DNA of 64,000 nucleotides, taken from assembly GCF_002091715.1 (NCBI RefSeq), contig NZ_BDAG01000031.1, positions 1 through 64,000 of the forward strand. The letters run 5' to 3'. The notes under the pieces were generated by a model. It was not told the origin of the DNA and ran no database searches. It saw only the letters and a list, made by a program, of their open reading frames with translations. Positions within the stretch are counted from its first letter, which is position 1; every line of letters begins with the position of its first letter. Below are positions 51,351 through 60,833 of this stretch, piece after piece. The DNA comes from Pseudomonas migulae NBRC 103157 (GTDB lineage: Bacteria > Pseudomonadota > Gammaproteobacteria > Pseudomonadales > Pseudomonadaceae). A program made the translations under genes and the position numbers.

Positions 51351-52172
51351 ATGAAACCACTCTCCCTTTATCACCCGGCTCTCTACTGGCTGCGCGTGTG
51401 GCAAAAAAGACTGTTCCGCCAACTGGCCTGGCGCTTCTCCCGCAAGCATTACGCCCGCCCGAAAGACGCCTTTGAGCGTTTGCCGTTCCGCTACCTCAAA
51501 CACACCTCCAAACTGATCCGCAAACTCGGCAACTCCGACCTTGCCCTGCAACACAACAAAGTCGTGAACCTGAAACTGGCCGTGGCTTCGATAGACGGCG
51601 TTGTCATCGGGCCTGGCGAATACTTTTCCTTCTGCCGCCTCGTCGGCCGACCGACCCGAAAACGTGGTTATGTCGAAGGCATGGAACTGTCATTTGGTGA
51701 AGCGCGCTGCGGCGTCGGTGGCGGGATTTGTCAGCTGAGCAACCTGATTCACTGGATGGCGATTCACTCGCCGCTGGTGGTGATTGAGCGATCGAATCAC
51801 AGCTTCGATCCGTTTCCGGATGAGGGGCGGGTACTGCCCTTCGGTTCCGGGGCAGCGATCTTTTACAACTACATCGACCTGGTATTGCATAACCCGACGG
51901 ATCGGCACTTTCAGCTGAAGTTGAAGGTGGGCGAGCAGCAGTTGGAAGGGGAGTTGTTGTGCGATCAGGTGCGGGAGTTTTGGTATCACGTTTATCAACG
52001 TGGGCATCGGTTTGTGCGTGAGGGGGAGCGGGTGTTTCGGGAGAATGAGATCTGGCGGGAGATAAGGAGTAAGGGGCAGGAGAGTCGGGTGTTGGAGAGT
52101 GCGCGGCTTTATAAGAATCGGGTGTTGGTTAAGTATGAGGTTGGGGAGGAGGTGTTTGAGGTGGGGGGATAA
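51351..52172 (+). CDS. VanW-family protein
   Basis: The 273-residue protein matches VanW-like proteins, with a conserved core VIGPGEYFSFCRLVGRPTRKRGY, GEARCGVGGGICQLSNLIHWMA and DPFPDEGRVLPFGSGAAIFYNYIDL. Basic residues dominate the first 50 positions. VanW occurs in vancomycin-resistance clusters but its activity is unknown, and Gram-negative copies have no link to that resistance. The last ~80 codons are unusually rich in G and T (GTG/GAG/GGG codons). Confidence 0.85.
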   Translation: MKPLSLYHPALYWLRVWQKRLFRQLAWRFSRKHYARPKDAFERLPFRYLKHTSKLIRKLGNSDLALQHNKVVNLKLAVASIDGVVIGPGEYFSFCRLVGRPTRKRGYVEGMELSFGEARCGVGGGICQLSNLIHWMAIHSPLVVIERSNHSFDPFPDEGRVLPFGSGAAIFYNYIDLVLHNPTDRHFQLKLKVGEQQLEGELLCDQVREFWYHVYQRGHRFVREGERVFRENEIWREIRSKGQESRVLESARLYKNRVLVKYEVGEEVFEVGG

Positions 52173-52208
52173 AAAATGGGCGATCAATCAGATCGCCCGT
52201 TTTTTTTG
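52172..52208. terminator. Bidirectional terminator between vanW-like gene and T6SS island
   Basis: AAAAAATGGGCGATC-AATCA-GATCGCCCGTTTTTTTT is a perfect 8-bp stem with A- and T-runs on both sides. It serves both the rightward VanW-like gene and the leftward DUF6708 array. Confidence 0.88.
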
Positions 52209-52212
52209 GGTT

Positions 52213-53286
52213 TTATTCGGGGGTTATCCTGGTTTCGAAATACGCACTAAAGCTCTTCCCTTGGGCGAAGGCCTTTTCGATTTTGGCGCTTTGTATATTC
52301 AACTCAGCACTTGGCTTCTCCCATTGCTCGGGTGGCAAGGGCCGGGACCAGTCTGAAATCGAGTCAGGCAGGCTTTTCATGCTGTAGCCATGATCCCACT
52401 CGGCGACCCAGTACGGGAATCGCCACCAGGTCATTACATGGGACAGATACCAGCAGCCAACACCCAGCGCTGAGCGCTCGTTGTGCCGGTACTCCTCGTG
52501 CATATCTGCACGTTCCTGATCGAAGGTATGGCGGCCTTCGTAAGGCGCATTGCCGGGGCAGTATTGCGGTCCCTTTTCCATATAAACGCGGATCGCTTCC
52601 CACGTGCCCAACCCATGTATGGGTGTCGCCACACCTTGATTCACAAAATGGACTTTGTCGGCCTTAGGGTCGTCGAAGGCCATGCCGAAGGTGTAAGTGC
52701 TCATTGTGCCTACGCCGGTTGAACCGGTGCTGACGGAGAGCCAGGAGACCAGTTTTTCCCATGGCTGGATGACGGGTTCGTCGGAGTTGTTGGGGAAGAA
52801 GCAGACTTCGCGGCGTTGGCGGTTGAAGCGGATGGGGCGGGTTTTGGATTTATCGAGGGTGGTACTGATCACAACATACAGTCCTAAAACTGCTGCGCCA
52901 GCTGCTCCCCAAGCGCCGATGGCAGCGCCAGTGGGGAAAAACTCAATGAAAATGTTTATAAATGTTCGGCCGTAGGGATCACCGATACTCATCAAACCTG
53001 CGATGAAAGGTCCCACTATCAAACTTACAATCAGCAAGAGCATTACACTCGCGATCATTACTCTGGTTTGGAAAGCCTTATTAAAGTTGCTACTACCCAC
53101 ATCGAGATAAGTATCGTTGACGTCGAGAAAGCTTCCATCCAAGTCCATTGGCGTCTGCCCGGTAGGAATCGGTAATGGTGAGAAGAACACCGCCTCGCCA
53201 GTGGCAAACCGTCGGGACTCGCCAGTAACAGGGCGCTGATTGCTCAAGTCCCGCCAATCACCGGGCTGTTTGATCTCTGCATTCAT
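52213..53286 (-). CDS. DUF6708-type membrane protein (paralogue 1), likely immunity
   Basis: This 357-residue protein has the shared pattern of the array: an N-terminal box (RRFATGEAVFFSPLPIPTGQTPMDL), two hydrophobic segments (about residues 75-100 and 118-140), the basic RPIRFNRQRREVCFFP motif (about 150-165), WEAIRVYMEKGP, a His-rich stretch (RHTFDQERADMHEEY) and a C-terminal hydrophobic patch. DUF6708-type proteins often accompany type VI effectors. Lying downstream of a pore-forming effector, a membrane immunity role is the best guess. Its start overlaps the previous stop (ATGA). Confidence 0.75.
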   Translation of the reverse strand: MNAEIKQPGDWRDLSNQRPVTGESRRFATGEAVFFSPLPIPTGQTPMDLDGSFLDVNDTYLDVGSSNFNKAFQTRVMIASVMLLLIVSLIVGPFIAGLMSIGDPYGRTFINIFIEFFPTGAAIGAWGAAGAAVLGLYVVISTTLDKSKTRPIRFNRQRREVCFFPNNSDEPVIQPWEKLVSWLSVSTGSTGVGTMSTYTFGMAFDDPKADKVHFVNQGVATPIHGLGTWEAIRVYMEKGPQYCPGNAPYEGRHTFDQERADMHEEYRHNERSALGVGCWYLSHVMTWWRFPYWVAEWDHGYSMKSLPDSISDWSRPLPPEQWEKPSAELNIQSAKIEKAFAQGKSFSAYFETRITPE

Positions 53287-54386
53287 AATGCCGAGCTACC
53301 TGCTGACTTTTTCGCCTCTGTTTTACTTAAGTTTGCGTTGAAGTACGTCATGAAATCCTGTCCTTGAGCAAAGGCTTTTTCGATCTTCACACTTTGCTCT
53401 TTTAAAGCTTGGCTTGGCTTCGCCCACTGCTCAGGCGGAAGAGGTTTAGACCACTCAGAAATGGATTCAGGTAGAGATTTCATGCTGAATCGATGGTCCC
53501 ACTCCGCTACCCAGTACGGAAAACGCCACCAGGTGATCAGGTGTGTCAGGTACCACCAACCAACTCCTAAAGCGGAACGTTCGTTGTGCTGGTATTCCTC
53601 GTGCATGTCTTGTCGTTCTTTATCGAAAGTGTGGCGACCCTCGTAGGGTGCTTTGCCAGGGCAATACTCCGGACCTTTTTCCATGTAGACACGTATGGCT
53701 TCCCACTTACCCAAGCCATGAGCAGGAGTCATAACGCCTTGTCTCACAAAGTGCACTACGTCCGTTTTGGAGTCGTCGAACGCCATACCAAAGGTATAGG
53801 CGATTGTCACTCCCACTCCAGTAACACCTGTACTGATTGAGAGCCAAGATACTGTCTCTTCCCATGGTTGAATGACGGGGATGTCAGAACCTTCGGGGAA
53901 GAAACAGACTTCACGACGTTGGCGGTTGAATCGAATTGGACGGGTGCGTGACTTCGCTCTGGTAGTGCTCAAGATAACGTAAGTACCCAGAAGCGCAGCT
54001 ATTCTTCCTCCCCAAATACTAAAGGTCACACCGAAATGGAACATGCCTGCTGCTCTGTCCCCAAAGGACTCGGAAAATGGATTTCCCCAGGTAGTAGATC
54101 CTGCAAGCAAAGGCAGAACAATCAGGCATGAAAAAATGAACATCATACCGAGCCCAATCATTGCTCTAGCTTGGAAAGCCTTGCCGAAATTACTACTGCC
54201 TACGTCAAGGAATGTGTCATTCACCTCAACAAAGCTTCCGCCAAGATCCATGAGGATTTGCCCGGTGGGAACCGGCAGTGGAGATAGGAACAATGCTTCG
54301 CCAGTGGGGAACCGACGAGTTGCCCCAGCGACAGGGCGCTGCTGTTGAATATCGAACTCATCGTACTGCGCAGAGGTAGGTGTCAT
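53283..54386 (-). CDS. DUF6708-type membrane protein (paralogue 2), likely immunity
   Basis: The 367-residue protein is closely similar to paralogues 1 and 4. The segment from about residue 240 to 350 is almost identical to paralogue 4 even at DNA level (53460-53660 against 55660-55860), which points to recent duplication or gene conversion. Hydrophobic segments lie near residues 75-100 and 125-145. It shares the RPIRFNRQRREVCFFP motif and the final KIEKAFAQGQDFMTYF. It is likely to protect the inner membrane from the VasX-like toxin. Confidence 0.75.
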   Translation of the reverse strand: MTPTSAQYDEFDIQQQRPVAGATRRFPTGEALFLSPLPVPTGQILMDLGGSFVEVNDTFLDVGSSNFGKAFQARAMIGLGMMFIFSCLIVLPLLAGSTTWGNPFSESFGDRAAGMFHFGVTFSIWGGRIAALLGTYVILSTTRAKSRTRPIRFNRQRREVCFFPEGSDIPVIQPWEETVSWLSISTGVTGVGVTIAYTFGMAFDDSKTDVVHFVRQGVMTPAHGLGKWEAIRVYMEKGPEYCPGKAPYEGRHTFDKERQDMHEEYQHNERSALGVGWWYLTHLITWWRFPYWVAEWDHRFSMKSLPESISEWSKPLPPEQWAKPSQALKEQSVKIEKAFAQGQDFMTYFNANLSKTEAKKSAGSSAL

Positions 54387-54413
54387 ACAGGATAACCATA
54401 AAGTGGATTCGGC

Positions 54414-55406
54414 CTAGGACGCGTCCACTGCAGGCTCTTTATCCGGTTCGGCAAATTTCACCTTGAAATAATCCAACAGGTTCTGGCCTTTGGCGAAGGC
54501 CTTCCGGATTTCGGCGCTCTCCTTGAGCAACGCTTCGCTCGGCATAGCGTGTTGCTCGAGGGGGAGAGGTTTTGACCATTCCAGGACTTCTTTAGGGAAG
54601 GCGGCTTTGGGGCGGTTGTTGATCCAGGCTGCGATGTAACAAGGTATCGTCCAGCCACTGAAAAACTGAATTATCAAAAACCCCCAGATATACCGAAGGA
54701 ATGAATGATGAGAACGGTATCCCTGTCTACACATATGGAAATACGCGACTGATCCTGCTTCGAATTCATCTGATTGCCCCATGGGTAATGCTTGAGGCCC
54801 TTCTTCCATATAGACGCGTATAGCCTCCCACTCAGCTATGGCTTGGTTCAAGTTTCCACTAGGAACACTGGCCCAAAGCACGTCGCCATTTTTGTCGCGA
54901 AGTCCGATCATTAGTTTGAACTCTGGGATTACAGCATATTGAGTCATCAGCTTGCTAACTGAAACGCTCGCGATTACTTCTTCCCAAGGCACATAACGAG
55001 GGGATATTCCCTTCTTGGGAACAAAAATAACTTCCCGACGCTGGCAATTAAAGCGTATGGGAGGTTGATTGCTGGCTTGGCGAATTGCAAAGAAAAATAC
55101 GCAAAGGTAAAGAGTGGCAAGCGCGCCCACAAAACCCCAAACCGCAATGCTTGTAAAGAAATCCAGCCAACTACTCCAAAACGGTTCTACGTCTCTTCTT
55201 AGCCAAGACCCAAACCCCGTTGTAAAAAAAAGAAAAATCAACAGGAACATCACTGCGCCAATTCCTGCTCGGGCCATAAACTCAAAACTTCCTCGAGAAA
55301 GGGCAAAGTCTAAGAAAACTTCATTGGCATAGCTGTGCAGTTGGCGCGCACTGAAAGGCAGCACTCCAGTAGGAACGGGCATAGGTGACAGATAGGCAAT
55401 CTCCAA
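54414..55406 (-). CDS. DUF6708-type membrane protein (paralogue 3), divergent; start uncertain
   Basis: The 330-residue frame is the most divergent member. It keeps SPMPVPTGVLPFS, the hydrophobic pair (about 45-65 and 85-110), RFNCQRREVIFVP, WEAIRVYMEEGP and KAFAKGQNLLDYFKVKF. The only in-frame start is the TTG at 55406, because the frame opens just after a stop near 55440 and has no ATG. An ATG at 55432 reads into a different frame. A frameshift or small deletion may have damaged the start, or TTG is used. Confidence 0.6.
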   Translation of the reverse strand: MEIAYLSPMPVPTGVLPFSARQLHSYANEVFLDFALSRGSFEFMARAGIGAVMFLLIFLFFTTGFGSWLRRDVEPFWSSWLDFFTSIAVWGFVGALATLYLCVFFFAIRQASNQPPIRFNCQRREVIFVPKKGISPRYVPWEEVIASVSVSKLMTQYAVIPEFKLMIGLRDKNGDVLWASVPSGNLNQAIAEWEAIRVYMEEGPQALPMGQSDEFEAGSVAYFHMCRQGYRSHHSFLRYIWGFLIIQFFSGWTIPCYIAAWINNRPKAAFPKEVLEWSKPLPLEQHAMPSEALLKESAEIRKAFAKGQNLLDYFKVKFAEPDKEPAVDAS

Positions 55407-55485
55407 GCCAGATTCGCTTTCAAAGTCTCCGGCATGAGGTAGTCAACCATATTTATGCATCAACGACGCGGCTCATGATTTCCAT

Positions 55486-56580
55486 TCAGTTATTGACCGA
55501 TTCTTCTGTATTGCTTTTGTTTAGATTCGCCTTGAAATACGTCATGAAATCCTGTCCTTGAGCAAAGGCTTTTTCGATCTTCGCGCTTTGCTCTTTCAGA
55601 GCGGCACTTGGTTTGACCCATTGTTCAAAGGGTAACGGTTTGGACCACTCAGCAATGGATTCAGGTAGAGATTTCATGCTGAACCGATGGTCCCATTCCG
55701 CTACCCAGTACGGAAAGCGCCACCAGGTGATCAGGTGTGTCAGGTACCACCAACCAACTCCTAAAGCGGAACGTTCGTTGTGCTGGTATTCCTCGTGCAT
55801 GTCTTGTCGTTCTTTATCGAAGGTGTGGCGACCCTCGTACGGTGCTTTGCCAGGGCAAAACTCCGGTCCTTTTTCCATGTAGACCCGTATGGCTTCCCAT
55901 TTGCCTAGTCCATGAACAGGAGTCATGACCTCCTGTGTAAGAAAGTGCACCGTATCGGCCTTGGGATTATCTATGGCCATACCAAAGGTGTAGCTACTGA
56001 TTACGCCTACTCCGGTGAATCCGGTGCTGACTGAGATCCACGCAACCGTGTCTTCCCAAGGCTGGATCACGGGTTCATCGGAGTCGTTCGGGAAGTAACA
56101 GACCTCTCGGCGTTGACGGTTAAATCGGATGGGACGGGTGCGGGCTTTGCTTCTTGTGGTGCTGATAATCGCGTACAGGCCAATCAGCGCCGCTCCCCCT
56201 CCACACCAGAGCGCTAGTGATAGCCCGAACTCAAAAAAATCGTTGAAGTAAAACCAAAAGCTTCTGCCGAATGGATTTATGAATGCTGCGAAGCCCATCA
56301 AGGTTGGGAGAACAAATAAACAAACGATAACTACGACTGTCGGGAGTGACACCGCTAATCGTGCTTGGAAAGACTTGGTGAGATTGCTGCTGCCCAAGTC
56401 CAGATAGGTGTCGTTGACTTCAACAAAACTACCGCCGAGATCCATTGGAATTTGCCCGGTAGGAACTGGCAGCGGTGAGAAAAATAATGCTTCACCTGTG
56501 GCGAAACGACGAGTTTCCCCTGCCGTGGGACGGTGATTTTTGAGGTCAAGTTCGACTTGCTGTTCAGGTTTGGATGGCAT
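55486..56580 (-). CDS. DUF6708-type membrane protein (paralogue 4), likely immunity
   Basis: I use the ATG at 56580 (MPSKPEQQVELDL); a TTG at 56616 is also open. The 364-residue protein is the copy nearest the effector gene and the likeliest cognate immunity protein. It has hydrophobic segments near residues 75-98 and 115-140, RPIRFNRQRREVCYFP, and the near-identical C-terminal half shared with paralogue 2. Gap to the effector stop is 36 bases. Confidence 0.77.
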   Translation of the reverse strand: MPSKPEQQVELDLKNHRPTAGETRRFATGEALFFSPLPVPTGQIPMDLGGSFVEVNDTYLDLGSSNLTKSFQARLAVSLPTVVVIVCLFVLPTLMGFAAFINPFGRSFWFYFNDFFEFGLSLALWCGGGAALIGLYAIISTTRSKARTRPIRFNRQRREVCYFPNDSDEPVIQPWEDTVAWISVSTGFTGVGVISSYTFGMAIDNPKADTVHFLTQEVMTPVHGLGKWEAIRVYMEKGPEFCPGKAPYEGRHTFDKERQDMHEEYQHNERSALGVGWWYLTHLITWWRFPYWVAEWDHRFSMKSLPESIAEWSKPLPFEQWVKPSAALKEQSAKIEKAFAQGQDFMTYFKANLNKSNTEESVNN

Positions 56581-56616
56581 GCAATTCAACCGAAGAAATG
56601 TAGGCGGGTTAGGCAA

Positions 56617-59600
56617 CTACAGGGAGTCGCTAGTTACTAGCAACCAAGGAGCATCCGTGGTACGCGTCCTTAATACAGACACTGATTGGAGGAGTTTGAC
56701 ATTTTGCGCGTTTAGGGTCGTGGTTTCGAACCGCTTCTCTCGGAAAGATTTATCACCGGCTACGGGGTGGTAGCGTAAAACGACGGCAAGGCCATGCTGG
56801 GCGTTAGCTTCGTGTTGGAATATTTCCAAGCCAAGCTTGAGAGGTTCGCCCGGGGCACCTATCAGATTGAGTTGATAAAGCAATGGTTCGCTCCACGCTT
56901 CCCAGTCATTGCGCTGATGGTTAGTTAGCCAGTAAGCACTGAGGCCGAGACTGACATCTTCCAGATCATTGGCTGTCATCCCCGGCACGCTCAAGACGGC
57001 CATGGGCTTGCTGTTTACTTGTTGTAGGGCTATCTGCGGAGTGGCAGTAATATTTGCTAACATCAAACGCTCCTCCGCAAGACTTCGGTTTGCGCTCTGC
57101 TTGCCCCAAGGACCTTTAAGCAGCCATTTATCCAGTTCGGTCTTATTATTACGGTTGTATAGCCATTCACCACCTAACTGGAGTCCTGTCAGGACTAGGC
57201 CAATCAGGTTTGCCCGTGCCGCGACGCTGAGCAATTTACCGCCTGCCGTAACCCACGCAAGAGCGCGCGCTTGGCTTACGTTCGTCATAGCTTCAAACGT
57301 GTATTGAACAGTTCGTGCGGTCGCCCAGCCATTGACAACTAGTTGGCCGGAGTCCCCAGCCAGCGTCATGCTAGCCCCAGCTAGCTTGGCGCCATCGCCT
57401 GACCGTAGAGCTTCGGTCCACCTCGCGGCAGACCCTTTTTCACCGTACAAACCGGTGCCTGCGGCAATAGCACTAAAAAGGTATGAAAACGGGCCCAATA
57501 CTCCTGTGATTTTGCCTAATTTGGCGGCTAATTTGATTTTACCTGCGGCACTCGCATAGTTTTCAATTGCGACAGAAAGGCCGGTAATGGCAATTCCTTG
57601 TGCTGCAGCAATAGTCCCCCCAATCATTGAAAAAAGAGCATTTGCTACAGCCAACTTATCGGAGAAGTCCGCCTCTTTTTTTCTGGAAAATTCGCTATAA
57701 ACAGTCGCAAAGCTGATGATTTGCAAAACCGCTGCAGCTGAAGAAAACAAATCCCCTCCAGCTGATGCAAAAACCGCCTTGCTTATTCCTTTGGAAGGAC
57801 GCTTAAGCCGATAGTCATCGGCCATCCGCTCAAACTCAAGCACCTGAGCATTGTTAAGCCCTTTGATCTTGAAGGCAGCCTTGCCCGGTCCGTCACCAAC
57901 AGGACTCATGGCCTGAGCTACCCGCCCTTCAAGTGGAGCGACAGTCTGTTGAATGGCTTTGCGGCGAGAGACCAAAGTTTTGTAACCGCCTTTTGGTGAC
58001 CTGCCTTTACGTTCGTCGGCCAGGGTTTGCCGAATCTGATTTTTCAGCGAGGTCATTTGCTGGCGAAGATCTGTCAGTTTGGCTATATCAGCTTTGAACG
58101 TGGCAATTTGATTCGCAGAGGCAAACTCCAACGTAATACCTCCCTTACCGAAGGCTCGAAGAACATCTATCCAGGCCGAGCCAGGAATTCGGCGCAATAC
58201 TTTTGCTGGATCTAGCGGCTGGCCACTGCGTAGCGCTTGCATGGCCTCATCTAGCGCTCCTGCCAGGCGCAATTGCTTTGCCGGCTCATACGCCGTGTCG
58301 CGCAACTGACCGAGGACAATGCCGTTTTCACTCAATTGCATTGCTGCTGCGAGATTCTGCGTGAGCAAATTGCCAAATTTTCCGCTGAGTGCCTGCGCAC
58401 CCTGATAGTCGTCCTTGGCCATATAGGTATCGCGCAGGGACTTGATGAACGATGTGACCTTTGCGTGCATGTCCTTCTGATCAGTCAAGCTCAATGTGAA
58501 GAAGGTTGGTACGGTAAAACCCGGCTGTTTCTCGATCAGATCGGCAAGCTTTTCAGTCGCTTTATCTGTCCGGCAAATGTCTCTCATACAGGCATATTCA
58601 GTAGCGAGAGTTGTGTCCAGTTGATCGCCAAATTTGGGATCGAAATACCAGGCTGAGCGTTGGAAGCGTTCTTCACTGATCAGATTTGCGCGATCGTCAC
58701 TGATCAGGTCCAGCCGTTTGTTCCAACGACTGAGTTGGGCGCGTTGCTGTTTCAGAAAGGCTTCCATAGCGGGCCGATCAATCAGATCGTTGATGCCCTG
58801 TTGTCCCATTTTCGCGCCGTCGAGCGCGTCATCCGCATTGTCTTCGATAGTCTCGATCAGGTCTTCGTACTTGGAATGCAAAGGTCCAAGACTCGTACGC
58901 ATCCGTGACTTTGAAGCTGCGATAGCTCCACGATGCGTACCAGCACCTGAATACTGGGTTTGATTTTTAACGTTCACGTAGTCGACGATGGATTGCCGTT
59001 GCTCTTCGCTCGTTTCGTCCTTGAGTTTGGCAAAACGTGGGTCGCCTTGGGCGGCATTCAGAATGGTTTCGCCGGTTACGGTGTACAACGATTCAATGTA
59101 GCAACCAAACACATACTTCTTTTGATTGGCCTCAGCGTCGCTCCAGTCGCTGATCCAGCCAGTGACCAAATCCTGATGCTCAGCAAGATCGCGCAGTACA
59201 CCTAGGTCATCCTGTAGGACCAAGTACAGATGGTCACGCTCGTTTTCTGCCTTGACTTGCTTTTTGAGCGCGCCCAACTGAGTTTTCTTGAAGTGCGACG
59301 CTTGCTCCCAGAGATAGTCTTTGCTTTCCTCAGGCTTGGCACCCGTAACCGCCGGCTCCTTACTCGGCTGCTCTGCAACCTCCGCAATCCACTTTTCCGC
59401 CTGACTCGGCGTCAGCAGATTAGCCGCGCCTTTCTCCGGATCAGCCTTGGTCAGGTCCACCGCCTGCATGAAGTATTCACGCTCGGACTTGTGCTTGATG
59501 ACCTGCGCGCATTTGGCGGCGGTCCATTGCACTTCGGAGTAGTTGACGTAGAGCTTGCTTAAACGCGGGAAGACCAGCACGGCTTCGCCCACGTTGCTTT

Positions 59601-59937
59601 CGCGTTTGTTGGCGGTGATTTCGCCTTTTTCCCACAGCAGTTGGGTCACGATGCCGTTCTGGATGCGGTATTCGTGCATGACGGCTTGAGGTTTTTTGTC
59701 GACGATGACGTAGAGCCAGCCGTCGCGGATCAAGCGAATGCCCAATGGGCGGGAAGTGGTTTTGTACGGCATTGCCAGTGCGCTGGATGGGTCGAGTCGT
59801 TCGACCAGGCCGTAGCGCAGAGGGATGAGCTGGATCTTGGCCTTCATCAGGGAGCAGCCGCCCATGGCGCACTTACCGTCATCCTGGCTTTTTGCAACGT
59901 TGTTCGGGCTTTTGCCGGCCGATGTGGGCGTGGTCAT
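56617..59937 (-). CDS. VasX-like T6SS pore-forming effector
   Basis: The 1106-residue protein begins with a Cys pair (CAMGGCSLMKAKIQLIPLRYGLVERLDP) and the LIRDGWLYV box typical of the N-terminal region of VasX/BTH_I2691-family effectors. A long helical middle follows. A hydrophobic region near residues 740-850 (AIAITGLSVAIENYAS, ITGVLGPFSYLFSAIAAGTGLYG) and another near 935-955 (ANLIGLVLTGLQLGG) recall the colicin-like membrane-inserting part of VasX. It is the cargo of the VgrG encoded upstream, delivered by the DUF4123 adaptor, and would depolarise target membranes. Its start overlaps the adaptor stop by 4 bases. Confidence 0.83.
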   Translation of the reverse strand: MTTPTSAGKSPNNVAKSQDDGKCAMGGCSLMKAKIQLIPLRYGLVERLDPSSALAMPYKTTSRPLGIRLIRDGWLYVIVDKKPQAVMHEYRIQNGIVTQLLWEKGEITANKRESNVGEAVLVFPRLSKLYVNYSEVQWTAAKCAQVIKHKSEREYFMQAVDLTKADPEKGAANLLTPSQAEKWIAEVAEQPSKEPAVTGAKPEESKDYLWEQASHFKKTQLGALKKQVKAENERDHLYLVLQDDLGVLRDLAEHQDLVTGWISDWSDAEANQKKYVFGCYIESLYTVTGETILNAAQGDPRFAKLKDETSEEQRQSIVDYVNVKNQTQYSGAGTHRGAIAASKSRMRTSLGPLHSKYEDLIETIEDNADDALDGAKMGQQGINDLIDRPAMEAFLKQQRAQLSRWNKRLDLISDDRANLISEERFQRSAWYFDPKFGDQLDTTLATEYACMRDICRTDKATEKLADLIEKQPGFTVPTFFTLSLTDQKDMHAKVTSFIKSLRDTYMAKDDYQGAQALSGKFGNLLTQNLAAAMQLSENGIVLGQLRDTAYEPAKQLRLAGALDEAMQALRSGQPLDPAKVLRRIPGSAWIDVLRAFGKGGITLEFASANQIATFKADIAKLTDLRQQMTSLKNQIRQTLADERKGRSPKGGYKTLVSRRKAIQQTVAPLEGRVAQAMSPVGDGPGKAAFKIKGLNNAQVLEFERMADDYRLKRPSKGISKAVFASAGGDLFSSAAAVLQIISFATVYSEFSRKKEADFSDKLAVANALFSMIGGTIAAAQGIAITGLSVAIENYASAAGKIKLAAKLGKITGVLGPFSYLFSAIAAGTGLYGEKGSAARWTEALRSGDGAKLAGASMTLAGDSGQLVVNGWATARTVQYTFEAMTNVSQARALAWVTAGGKLLSVAARANLIGLVLTGLQLGGEWLYNRNNKTELDKWLLKGPWGKQSANRSLAEERLMLANITATPQIALQQVNSKPMAVLSVPGMTANDLEDVSLGLSAYWLTNHQRNDWEAWSEPLLYQLNLIGAPGEPLKLGLEIFQHEANAQHGLAVVLRYHPVAGDKSFREKRFETTTLNAQNVKLLQSVSVLRTRTTDAPWLLVTSDSL

Positions 59938-60833
59938 CCTTGGCTCCTGTGCAGGGTTTCAGCCCGTTCCTGGGCAATATCAGCGACCCGTTCGAGTCGC
60001 TGAGCGGGCGTTTGTTCCGACGGGGTCTTGAGTATTGCATCCAGGTCCGGATGCTCCTCCAGCGCTCGCTCGCCGAGGAACCCGTGAATGTTGGCGTAAA
60101 GAGTGATGTCGAGTTCGGTGTTGAAGCCGCGATCGTACGAGGTCGATGCCAATGCGTGCAGGTGTTCCCGGCGCTGCAACGGCATCGATTGTGCCTGATA
60201 GGACGGAAAGTATTCGTGCATGTGTTGGTCGAGGCGCAGGACGATGCTGCGAAAATTCACTTCGTCCAGTTGGCTGAGTTGCTCGTCGCTCAAGCGGTAG
60301 CGTTTGCTGTGGTTGGGCTCGGGGGCTTTGCCCGGTCGCTGGTTGATGTGCCAGCAGCCCAGCGCCGCGTCGGCGGCGACGATCTGCGAGCAAGGTCCGA
60401 ACAGGGTAGGGTCCTTGATCCTCTCGGCGTGGCTGAGCAATGCGTGGGCCACGGCAGGGTCGGCGACGCGCAGCAGGACTTCTTCACCCTGAGGGTGCAT
60501 GACGCTGGTCAGCCAGCGGAAATGCTCGACCATTTGCGCCCAGGGTTGATCGCTGAACACCAGGTAACCCCACTCCTGGCGGGGTTCAGCCAGAAACTTC
60601 GCGAGGATGGGATTGTTCTGGGTGTTTATCTGGACAAGGCATGGCGAAACGTCGCCCAACTCAGCCCATTGCGTGCCGAGGTAGAGAGGCTCGAAAACCG
60701 GATCGTCCGACCATTGATAAAGGTGCTGGGGCAGTTTTTCGACGCTGACGCCGTCCAGCAGCAATCCGACGGAGCCATTCCACGGCAATCCTTGAGGCAA
60801 TCCGTTTTCCAGTGGCCAATCGGACTTAAGCAT
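59934..60833 (-). CDS. DUF4123 T6SS adaptor (Tap-like chaperone)
   Basis: The 299-residue protein has the DUF4123 pattern: an N-terminal FEPLYLGTQWAELGDVSPCLV, WGYLVFSDQPWAQMVEHFRWLTSV and LLRVADPAVAHALL. The C-terminal helical part is RLSDEQLSQLDEV. Such adaptors load effectors onto VgrG tips. It overlaps vgrG by 8 bases and the effector by 4, the classical vgrG-tap-effector order. Confidence 0.9.
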   Translation of the reverse strand: MLKSDWPLENGLPQGLPWNGSVGLLLDGVSVEKLPQHLYQWSDDPVFEPLYLGTQWAELGDVSPCLVQINTQNNPILAKFLAEPRQEWGYLVFSDQPWAQMVEHFRWLTSVMHPQGEEVLLRVADPAVAHALLSHAERIKDPTLFGPCSQIVAADAALGCWHINQRPGKAPEPNHSKRYRLSDEQLSQLDEVNFRSIVLRLDQHMHEYFPSYQAQSMPLQRREHLHALASTSYDRGFNTELDITLYANIHGFLGERALEEHPDLDAILKTPSEQTPAQRLERVADIAQERAETLHRSQG

